A stretch of DNA of 21,259 nucleotides from Bacteroidales bacterium. GTDB taxonomy: Bacteria > Bacteroidota > Bacteroidia > Bacteroidales > WCHB1-69. Both the position numbers and the translations under genes were made by a program. The stretch covers positions 1 to 21,259 of the forward strand of contig JAISAD010000125.1 of NCBI GenBank assembly GCA_031266895.1, written 5' to 3'. Numbering within the stretch: position 1 is the stretch's first letter; each line of letters begins with the position of its first letter. Positions 15,603 through 21,259 of this stretch are shown here, piece after piece. The notes under the pieces were generated by a model that saw only the letters and a list, made by a program, of their open reading frames with translations, was not told where the DNA came from and searched no databases.

Positions 15603-15818
15603 ATGTTTTGGAGTAAATTAATCGCAGATGTCATCGAAGACAAATGCTGCAATTGCGGAGTGTGTGTTGAAATCTGCCGGCACCACGCGCTGGTTACAGA
15701 TAAAGTGCAAGGCAAAACATGTACTTTCTTGGATGATCCCAAAAAGTGTACGGGATGCGGAAGGTGCGTGCGAATATGTCCCAGTCGGGCAATTGAAATG
15801 GTAGAAAGATATTGTTGA
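15603..15818 (+). CDS. Small 2[4Fe-4S] ferredoxin-like protein
   Basis: Protein of 71 residues with two 4Fe-4S motifs: C15-x2-C18-x2-C21... in which C16 adds an extra adjacent cysteine (CCNCGVCVEIC), and C49-x2-C52-x2-C55-x3-C59-P. It would be a cytosolic electron carrier or a redox-sensing partner. It ends 20 bases before a small His-rich membrane protein gene and lies in the same orientation as the ECF sigma factor beyond it. It differs from the oxidoreductase delta subunit in spacing and in the first motif, which lacks the usual proline after the fourth cysteine. I do not recognise a specific partner enzyme. Confidence 0.8.
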   Translation: MFWSKLIADVIEDKCCNCGVCVEICRHHALVTDKVQGKTCTFLDDPKKCTGCGRCVRICPSRAIEMVERYC

Positions 15819-15838
15819 ATTATATAATTATAAATGTT

Positions 15839-16195
15839 ATGAAAAGAGGAATTCATTTTTTAGGACACATTGTCCTTGTGCTGGCGGCGATTGCCGGATT
15901 TGGCGCAGTTGTTATGTTGTTGTGGAACTGGTTGATGCCTGCTATTTTCGGGCTGGCGTGCATTAGTATTTGGCAGGCCTGGGGGCTGCTGGTTCTTGCC
16001 CGGATACTTTTTGGCGGCATGGGCGCCGGATGTTTTTGGGGAATGGGAATGATGAAGCATCATCACAATCCCATCCGTGAAAAGTGGATGCGGATGACGC
16101 CCGAAGAACGAAAGGAGTTTATTAAAAAACGCCATGCTCGCCACGGTTTCGGACACGATTTTTTCTGGGAATACAAAACCGAAAAGCAGGAATAG
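15839..16195 (+). CDS. Small two-helix membrane protein with His-rich C-terminus
   Basis: Protein of 118 residues from ATG 15839. There are two hydrophobic segments (about residues 8-29 and 44-66), then GMGMMKHHHNP and a charged tail with MTPEERKEFIKKRHARHG and further histidines. Both ends should face the cytosol. The tail vaguely resembles the MTPEER-type segment of periplasmic metal-sensor proteins, but the predicted orientation differs and I do not assign that family. The stop is one base before the ATG of an ECF sigma factor, which implies translational coupling. It could be an anti-sigma or a metal- or redox-sensing regulator of that sigma; this is inference from position. The frame also stays open upstream to 15812 with a TTG start, which would overlap the ferredoxin gene. 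Confidence 0.75.
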   Translation: MKRGIHFLGHIVLVLAAIAGFGAVVMLLWNWLMPAIFGLACISIWQAWGLLVLARILFGGMGAGCFWGMGMMKHHHNPIREKWMRMTPEERKEFIKKRHARHGFGHDFFWEYKTEKQE

Positions 16196-16196
16196 C

Positions 16197-16769
16197 ATGC
16201 CGGTAAAAAATCAGCACGACACGGAGAAACTGATTGCAAAATATCAACCACAACTCAAATCCTTTATCCGCAACAGGGTTGCGAACAGGGAAGATGCGGA
16301 AGATATTTTGCAGGATGTTTTCTATCAGTTTGTTAAAACGGTCAATACAGCCATGAACCCGATTGAGGAAGTGTCGGCGTGGCTCTACCGTGTGGCGCGG
16401 AATACAATTATCAACCACACCACCAAAAAGCGCGAAGAAGAAATGCCCGCATGTCGGAACAACTATGGCGACACGGAGATGCTGGAAGATTTTTCGGAAG
16501 TACTGTTCAACGACGAAGAGGTATCGCCCTCGCCCGAAACGGAATATATGCGTTCGCTGGTCTGGGTGGAACTGGAGAACGCCCTTGCGGAGCTTCCGCC
16601 CGAACAGCGGGAAATCTATGAGTTGACGGAAATGGACGGGATTCCGGTAAAGGAAATTGCACGGACGACCGGCGTTCCGGTGAACACGCTCCTGTCGCGC
16701 AAACACTATGCCGTGCTGCATTTGCGAAAGCGGATGAGAGAGTTATATAGCGCAATCATCAGCTTATAA
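16197..16769 (+). CDS. ECF-family RNA polymerase sigma factor
   Basis: Sigma-70 family factor of 190 residues of the ECF type. The region 2 domain (about 15-80) has REDAEDILQDVFYQFVKT and AWLYRVARNTIINH; the region 4 domain (about 125-178) has LPPEQREIYEL and the helix-turn-helix VKEIARTTGVPVNTLLSR. The protein would direct RNA polymerase to a small set of promoters. It starts one base after the membrane protein stop (ATG at 16197). The frame extends upstream to 16134 but that part overlaps the membrane protein gene. No FecR-type anti-sigma or SusC/SusD genes follow, which separates it from the common iron or polysaccharide ECF systems. The region looks richer in G and C than its neighbours. 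Confidence 0.9.
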   Translation: MPVKNQHDTEKLIAKYQPQLKSFIRNRVANREDAEDILQDVFYQFVKTVNTAMNPIEEVSAWLYRVARNTIINHTTKKREEEMPACRNNYGDTEMLEDFSEVLFNDEEVSPSPETEYMRSLVWVELENALAELPPEQREIYELTEMDGIPVKEIARTTGVPVNTLLSRKHYAVLHLRKRMRELYSAIISL

Positions 16770-16834
16770 CATAAAGGGAATATTGATTATCTCACAATTT
16801 TTATCCGCCTATGTGTAAATTAAAAAATTTCATG

Positions 16835-16842
16835 TACATTTG
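16835..16842 (+). promoter_or_regulatory. -7 box for the DUF4340-ribD-yigZ operon
   Basis: TACATTTG matches TAnnTTTG and lies 33 bases upstream of the ATG at 16876. It overlaps an in-frame TTG (16840) that would be an alternative start, making that start unlikely. Confidence 0.6.
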
Positions 16843-16875
16843 CACTCCGTTTTAAAAATTAAAAGAGATAAGAAA

Positions 16876-17955
16876 ATGAAGAAAAATGTAATATGGCTGA
16901 TTGTAGCGGGAGTTTTGATTATGGCCTCATTAGCCATGGTTCTGTATAAAAATAACGTCTTCTCTTTAGATGGTGACCCGCAGGAATTTTCGGGTGTTTT
17001 TGCTGTCAAGGATACCAATAATATCACCAAAATCTTTGTGGCCGACATGCAGGGGGCACACGTACTGCTGAAACGCACACCGCAGGGCTGGACACTGAAT
17101 GATACGCTTACAGCAAGTTCCCATTACATAGAATCAGTAATGGGAAAACTGTGCAATATTACGGTACGTGAACCGGTGCCCAGAACCGCTGTAGTCAATA
17201 TCAGCAAGCGCATCGCGGCTGGCGGCACAAAAGTAGAAATCTATCAAATGCTGCCGAAGTTTACCCTCTTCGGGCATCCCTTTTTTGTAAAGGAACGGCT
17301 TTCCAAAGTTTACTATTTCGGACCGGAAACACAGGATAATATGGGCAATTATGCACTGTTGGAAGGTATGGATGAACCCTATATCGTCAATGTACCCGGT
17401 TTTAGAGGCTATATTTCTGCCCAATTCTCGCCTTACGCCGAAGATTGGGAATCGCACGCCGTTTTCTCTACCAAAATTACGCGCATAGAATCTGTTGTAT
17501 TTACTGACTTTGACAATCGCAACGAATCGTTTGCCGTAAAAAAAGCCGGCACTCGCTTCTTTGAGTTATATAATATTGATAATAACAGGCTTGAACAATA
17601 CGACACTACCAAATTGCTGGATATGCTGGCTGAATTTCGCAACCTCAATTTTGAAACCTTTGTTGAGCAAATGTCTCCTGAATCCAAAGATTCCATTTTG
17701 AATAATAATCTGTTCAGAATCATTACCTTGATTGATATTAACGGTGAAAAAACAGAATTGCGCCTCTACCGTCTGCCGCAAGATGACGGCATTGACCCTG
17801 ATGAAAATTCGGCCATTATCACAGAATATCAATTCAGCCGCGACCGCTGTTATGGCGTGCTCAATGGCAACACAGCCAAAATGTGCTACCTGCAATTTTA
17901 TCACTTTGAACGTCAATTGCAGCCGTTGTCCTATTTTAAGTATCAACCCCAATAG
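16876..17955 (+). CDS. Membrane-anchored protein resembling DUF4340
   Basis: Protein of 359 residues with one N-terminal helix (about residues 5-24) and a long extracytoplasmic part. The sequence after the helix, with FAVKDTNNITKIFVAD, VLLKRTPQGWTLND and a repeat of a similar beta-rich unit later, fits the DUF4340 pattern as I recall it. Function is unknown; DUF4340 proteins often occur with gliding/ABC-type systems, but none is adjacent here. It precedes ribD by four bases and is very likely cotranscribed with it, without an obvious functional link. Confidence 0.65.
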   Translation: MKKNVIWLIVAGVLIMASLAMVLYKNNVFSLDGDPQEFSGVFAVKDTNNITKIFVADMQGAHVLLKRTPQGWTLNDTLTASSHYIESVMGKLCNITVREPVPRTAVVNISKRIAAGGTKVEIYQMLPKFTLFGHPFFVKERLSKVYYFGPETQDNMGNYALLEGMDEPYIVNVPGFRGYISAQFSPYAEDWESHAVFSTKITRIESVVFTDFDNRNESFAVKKAGTRFFELYNIDNNRLEQYDTTKLLDMLAEFRNLNFETFVEQMSPESKDSILNNNLFRIITLIDINGEKTELRLYRLPQDDGIDPDENSAIITEYQFSRDRCYGVLNGNTAKMCYLQFYHFERQLQPLSYFKYQPQ

Positions 17956-17959
17956 CGCC

Positions 17960-18949
17960 ATGTTTAGCTACGAAGAATGCTATATGGAGCGGGCGCTTCA
18001 GTTGGCTGCTTTGGGACTGGGCAGTGTGCAGCCCAATCCGATGGTGGGTGCGGTAATTGTGTATCAGGGACGCATTATTGGAGAGGGATGGCATCAAAAG
18101 TATGGCGGGGCACATGCGGAAGTTTTTGCCATTAACAGTGTGCAAAACAAGGAATTACTGAAAGAGGCAACGCTTTATGTAACTTTGGAGCCCTGCTCCC
18201 ACTTCGGAAAAACGCCCCCATGTGCCGACTTGGTGGTGCGCATGCAAATTCCTCGTGCAGTAATTGGCAATATTGACCACAGTGAACAGGTAAACGGAGC
18301 AGGCATCAGAAAGCTGCAGGAATGTGGCACTGAAACCGTTACAGGTGTTTTGGCGGCACAATGCAGCTGGCTTAACCGCCGCTTTTTTACCTTTCATGCC
18401 CAAAATCGACCCTATATTATCCTGAAATGGGCAGAAACTGCCGATGGCTATATGGACGTAGAACGCAATGCAGGGCAACCTGTTGAGAACTACTGGATTA
18501 CCTGTGAAGCACTGCGGCTGCTCAACCACAAATGGCGCAGCGAAGAGGATGCCATACTGGTGGGCTACAACACCTTTTTGAATGATAAACCGCAATTGAC
18601 CAATCGGCTCTATGCAGGGAAAAGCCCAAAGCGCTATGTTATGACGCAAAGCTTTAACAAAGAAGATTCCGCACTAAAAGCAGCCGGCTTTGAGGCTTTG
18701 CCAGAATCGTTGAATGAGGCGCTGGCGCTGCTGTTTGAGGCAAAAGTGCAGTCGCTGATTGTAGAGGGTGGCAAAACCACGCTGGAGCGCTTTATCCGTG
18801 CCGGCCTGTGGGATGAAATGCGGGTGCTGCAAGGCAATAGCTGCTGGGGGAAAGGAGTAGCTGCTCCTGTAAAACCTGCATGTTGCCCCGACACTGTACA
18901 TATAGAAAATAATCAAGTTTCCATATTTTATAATCCTGAAAAACAATAA
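17960..18949 (+). CDS. ribD: Bifunctional riboflavin biosynthesis deaminase/reductase
   Basis: RibD of 329 residues. It deaminates 2,5-diamino-6-ribosylamino-pyrimidinone 5'-phosphate and then reduces the ribosyl side chain with NADPH, the second and third steps of riboflavin synthesis. The N-terminal deaminase domain (about 1-142) has QPNPMVGAVIV, the zinc-binding HAE (52-54) and PCSHFGKTPPC with Cys79 and Cys88. The C-terminal reductase domain (about 145-329) has RPYIILKWAETADG and VEGGKTTLERFI. ATG 17960 fits the family start; longer forms overlap the preceding gene. It may supply FMN/FAD for the many flavoenzymes seen in the window, but no other rib genes are here. Confidence 0.95.
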   Translation: MFSYEECYMERALQLAALGLGSVQPNPMVGAVIVYQGRIIGEGWHQKYGGAHAEVFAINSVQNKELLKEATLYVTLEPCSHFGKTPPCADLVVRMQIPRAVIGNIDHSEQVNGAGIRKLQECGTETVTGVLAAQCSWLNRRFFTFHAQNRPYIILKWAETADGYMDVERNAGQPVENYWITCEALRLLNHKWRSEEDAILVGYNTFLNDKPQLTNRLYAGKSPKRYVMTQSFNKEDSALKAAGFEALPESLNEALALLFEAKVQSLIVEGGKTTLERFIRAGLWDEMRVLQGNSCWGKGVAAPVKPACCPDTVHIENNQVSIFYNPEKQ

Positions 18950-18952
18950 TTC

Positions 18953-19546
18953 ATGTTGTTTGAGGATACCTACAAAACGATTGCCGGAAAGGCAGAAGGC
19001 ATCTATCGGGAAAAAGGAAGTAAATTTATTGCGCTGGCCTTTCCGGTAGAAACGGAGGTGCAGGTAAAGGAATTGCTGGCCGAGGCAAAGAAAAATTATC
19101 ACGATGCCCGCCACCACTGTTACGCCTACATTTTGGGCGCAGATAAGTCATGCTATAAAATGAATGATGACGGTGAGCCTTCGAGCACAGCCGGTCGCCC
19201 AATTTACGGACAGTTACGCTCAAAAGATGTTACCAACGTACTGCTGGTAGTAGTGCGCTATTTTGGGGGAACAAAACTGGGGGTGAGCGGCCTGATTAAT
19301 GCCTACAAAGCTGCAGCTCAGGATGCTTTGAATAACAGCGACATTATCGAGAAGGCTATAGAGGAGCACTACAGCATTGCTTTTAAGTATGAGGATATGA
19401 ATAAAGTGATGCCGCTGCTTAAGGGCAACGACATTACAATACTTTCGCAGTCATTTGACAACAAGTGTGTTATAAATTTCAAAGTACGGCAAAGCATGGC
19501 TGACAGCTATTTGAGCAAACTGCGTAAGGTTGGCAGTGTACAATAA
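18953..19546 (+). CDS. YigZ/IMPACT family protein (UPF0029)
   Basis: Protein of 197 residues with the signature VRYFGGTKLGVSGL (101-114) and DDGEPSSTAGRPI (72-84) of the YigZ/IMPACT family, followed by the C-terminal DUF1949-like domain (about 130-197). The molecular role is uncertain; the eukaryotic relative IMPACT modulates translation control through GCN1. It begins three bases after ribD and ends six bases before the convergent permease gene, so the two stops are almost touching. Confidence 0.92.
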   Translation: MLFEDTYKTIAGKAEGIYREKGSKFIALAFPVETEVQVKELLAEAKKNYHDARHHCYAYILGADKSCYKMNDDGEPSSTAGRPIYGQLRSKDVTNVLLVVVRYFGGTKLGVSGLINAYKAAAQDALNNSDIIEKAIEEHYSIAFKYEDMNKVMPLLKGNDITILSQSFDNKCVINFKVRQSMADSYLSKLRKVGSVQ

Positions 19547-19552
19547 GAAGAA

Positions 19553-20659
19553 TTATCCCCGCACATCCATGGCATTTCGCAATGCGCTGCTAATCAGCAT
19601 GAATGACAATACCAGCAGCATAATGGCGATGCCGGGCGTAATGGCCAGATAGGCATTGTCGAGCACAATGGTCGAATAGTTTTCCTTAATCATGGTGCCC
19701 CACGAGGGCGTTGGGGGCTGCACTCCGATGCCCAGAAAGCTGAGGCCGGCTTCCATCAGTATGGCCGACGAGAAGTTGGAAGCAGCAACTACAGAGACTG
19801 TGCCCAGCACATTGGGAATAATATGCCGAAAAATAATATGGAAATTGCTGTAGCCCAACACCCTGCCGGCTTCTACAAATTCGGTTTCCCGCAGGCTGAT
19901 AACCTGCCCGCGCACTATGCGTGCCACATCTACCCAGGTGGTAAGCCCAATAGCGATAAAAATCTGCCAAAAGCCCCGTCCCAGTGCAAAGCTGATGGCA
20001 ATCACCAGCAGCAATGTAGGGATTGACCACACTACATTGACCAGCCACATCAGCACATCATCGATTCTGCCCCTGTAAAAGCCGGCAACAGATCCGATAA
20101 AGATGCCGATAAGGAGTGCAATAAACACTGAGATTAAGCCCACGGCAAGGCTTACGCGGCTCCCCATAAGCAGCTGGCTGAGCACATCGCGGCCATAGCG
20201 GTCGGTGCCCAGCCAGAACGTTCTGCCCACAACCGGCTGTTCGCTGCACAGCTCCGAAAGGGCGTAGCGCTCGCCCTGCGCCTCGCTTTGCCCGAAGGGG
20301 ACAACACAAAGCGTATCGCCCTGCTGCCAAAAGGAGGCTACAGGCACATACCGGTAAAGGTCGGGCTGGCCAAAGAGCATTTTGCGCCACCACGATACTT
20401 TTTGCGCCTTCCATGAGGGCTTGAGCTGCAGCATTTGCACGCTAAAGCCGGGTTTCTGCAACGATATTTCCAGCTGCTGGCGGTTGCAGTCGGGCGAACT
20501 GTCGGGCGTAATCAGATAGCCCAGCAGGGCAATTATGCTGACAGCCAGGATAAAAAAGAGAGAAATCATGCCTTGACTCTCTCTCTTAAAACGCGCCCAC
20601 GTCAGCGCCGACAGGGATACTGCCTTGTATGAGTTTGCACTTTTTTTAAATAATGCCAT
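19553..20659 (-). CDS. ABC transporter permease, OppC/DppC type
   Basis: Inner membrane permease of 368 residues from ATG 20659. The family is that of peptide/nickel importers. After a first helix (about residues 30-50 of this start) there is a large extracytoplasmic insert of about 90 residues, common in Bacteroidetes homologues, then GTDRYGRDVLSQLLMGSRVS and the transmembrane domain with the ATPase-contact (EAA) loop FVEAGRVLGYSNFHIIFRHI. The end LSFLGIGVQPPTPSWG is typical. Partner OppB, ATPase and binding protein genes are not in the window, so its substrate is unknown. The reading frame runs 20 codons further upstream to 20719, but that overlaps the -7 box. Confidence 0.9.
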   Translation of the reverse strand: MALFKKSANSYKAVSLSALTWARFKRESQGMISLFFILAVSIIALLGYLITPDSSPDCNRQQLEISLQKPGFSVQMLQLKPSWKAQKVSWWRKMLFGQPDLYRYVPVASFWQQGDTLCVVPFGQSEAQGERYALSELCSEQPVVGRTFWLGTDRYGRDVLSQLLMGSRVSLAVGLISVFIALLIGIFIGSVAGFYRGRIDDVLMWLVNVVWSIPTLLLVIAISFALGRGFWQIFIAIGLTTWVDVARIVRGQVISLRETEFVEAGRVLGYSNFHIIFRHIIPNVLGTVSVVAASNFSSAILMEAGLSFLGIGVQPPTPSWGTMIKENYSTIVLDNAYLAITPGIAIMLLVLSFMLISSALRNAMDVRG

Positions 20660-20716
20660 AGTGTTGCAGCCCATTTTACAGGGACTTCTAAAAATTATTC
20701 TATTAACAATCGGCTG

Positions 20717-20724
20717 CAAAAGTA
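20717..20724 (-). promoter_or_regulatory. -7 box for the ABC permease gene
   Basis: On the minus strand TACTTTTG matches TAnnTTTG and lies about 58 bases upstream of the ATG at 20659. Confidence 0.6.
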
Positions 20725-20746
20725 CAAAATAAATTCAAAAAAGTAG

Positions 20747-21259
20747 AGACGCATTGCATCACATCTCACCATCTCCCCTCTTTTGCAAACGCGTAGCATC
20801 ATTGCAGCGCCCCTGCAACTCAACCCGGCGCTCACCGGCGCTTTCGATGGCTTTTTTCGCGCCTCGCTAAACCAAAGGACACAGTGGATGGCTGTTACCA
20901 AATCCTACGTTACCTTTTCGGCGGCAGTGGACGCCCCTGTGTTCAAAAGCAACATGCGGCGCGTGCTGTAACGCTTTCGTTTACAAAGAGCCTGGATAGA
21001 AGAAATAGAAACAAGCTCGGTTTTGGCTTTTACGGCGGCTTTGTGCAGCGTACCGTCAACTATGCTGCACTCTACTTCGATGAGCAGTATGTAAATGGCT
21101 CTTTCAACTTCAATAATCCTGTTTCAGAGACTTTTGGACACGATAAGCTCTATTTTTTCGATTGCGGCATCGGCGCCTTTTACAGCTATGCCCCTTCAGA
21201 AAGATTCAGTTTGGCAACCGGCATAAGCGCTTCCCATCTCAACCTGCCCGATCAGTCTC
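20747..21259 (+). pseudogene. Decayed PorP/SprF-family membrane protein gene (partial at right edge)
   Basis: Two fragments in different frames together resemble the PorP/SprF family of outer membrane proteins associated with type IX secretion and gliding. Frame 1 (to a TAA at 20969-20971) reads APLQLNPALTGAFDGFFRAS, LNQRTQWMAVTKSYVTFSAA and VDAPVFKSNMRR, like the family's N-terminal region. Frame 2 (from about 20962 to the edge) reads LSFTKSLDRRNRNKLGFGFY and GGFVQRTVNYAALYF, then continues to NLPDQS at the edge, like its middle region. The start codon and signal peptide are missing: the first frame has no ATG and meets a TAG at 20744-20746. The roughly 25-residue stretch that normally joins the two fragments is lost with a frame change. 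A functional product is unlikely. Confidence 0.7.

Noticed and set aside
15425..15616. Small open frame starting after rpsJ
   Set aside because: It starts inside the first terminator hairpin and runs through the second. The hairpins explain the sequence better than a peptide gene.
1..21259. CRISPR arrays, tRNA or rRNA genes, insertion sequences, phage genes
   Set aside because: I saw no regularly spaced repeats, no cloverleaf-like or rRNA sequence in the gaps, and no transposase, integrase or phage protein among the translated frames.

Overview
The window looks like a piece of a Bacteroidetes (probably anaerobic Bacteroidales-like) chromosome of moderate GC content. The evidence is: (1) a -7 box of the Bacteroidetes type, TAnnTTTG, upstream of most transcription units and few clear Shine-Dalgarno sequences; (2) typical Bacteroidetes families, including a PorP/SprF relative, a single-domain MCE protein, NqrA/NqrB and a four-subunit 2-oxoacid:ferredoxin oxidoreductase with a separate small ferredoxin subunit; (3) rpsL-rpsG-fusA-rpsJ in the usual order. 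I cannot assign a genus from the sequence alone.

Layout. Positions 1-1074 (minus): an acyl carrier protein followed by a lipid A/lysophospholipid-type acyltransferase that runs off the left edge. 1240-1701 (plus): a hotdog acyl-CoA thioesterase transcribed divergently from the ACP. 1731-4748 (minus): acyl-CoA dehydrogenase, then etfB and etfA, an electron-transfer module for acyl-CoA/enoyl-CoA conversion. 4969-7594 (minus): nqrA and nqrB of the Na+-translocating NADH:quinone reductase, without nqrCDEF. 7733-8698 (plus): an MlaD-like MCE lipid-transport protein. 8964-11712 (plus): the 2-oxoacid:ferredoxin oxidoreductase delta-alpha-beta-gamma operon, closed by a hairpin terminator. 11955-15398 (plus): rpsL, rpsG, fusA, rpsJ, then two terminator-like hairpins. 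15603-16769 (plus): a 2[4Fe-4S] ferredoxin, a His-rich two-helix membrane protein and an ECF sigma factor. 16876-19546 (plus): a DUF4340-like membrane-anchored protein, ribD and a YigZ/IMPACT protein in a tight operon. 19553-20659 (minus): an OppC/DppC-like ABC permease. From about 20747 to the right edge (plus): a decayed PorP/SprF gene.

Together the metabolic genes fit a ferredoxin- and flavoprotein-based anaerobic metabolism: 2-oxoacid oxidation yields reduced ferredoxin and acyl-CoA, Bcd/Etf handles acyl-CoA redox chemistry, and NQR links NADH to a sodium gradient.

The most notable points are two broken conserved operons (nqrAB without CDEF; the S10 operon stopped after rpsJ), two palindromic and apparently bidirectional promoters flanking nqrA, the compact ferredoxin / His-rich membrane protein / ECF sigma cluster, and the PorP/SprF remnant. 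I found no CRISPR array, tRNA, rRNA, transposase or phage gene. No gene-free stretch exceeds 300 bases. The largest, 8699-8963, holds only the promoter of the oxidoreductase operon and a weak AT-rich inverted repeat (8788-8824). I did not find an obviously new multi-gene system; the sigma cluster is the best candidate.
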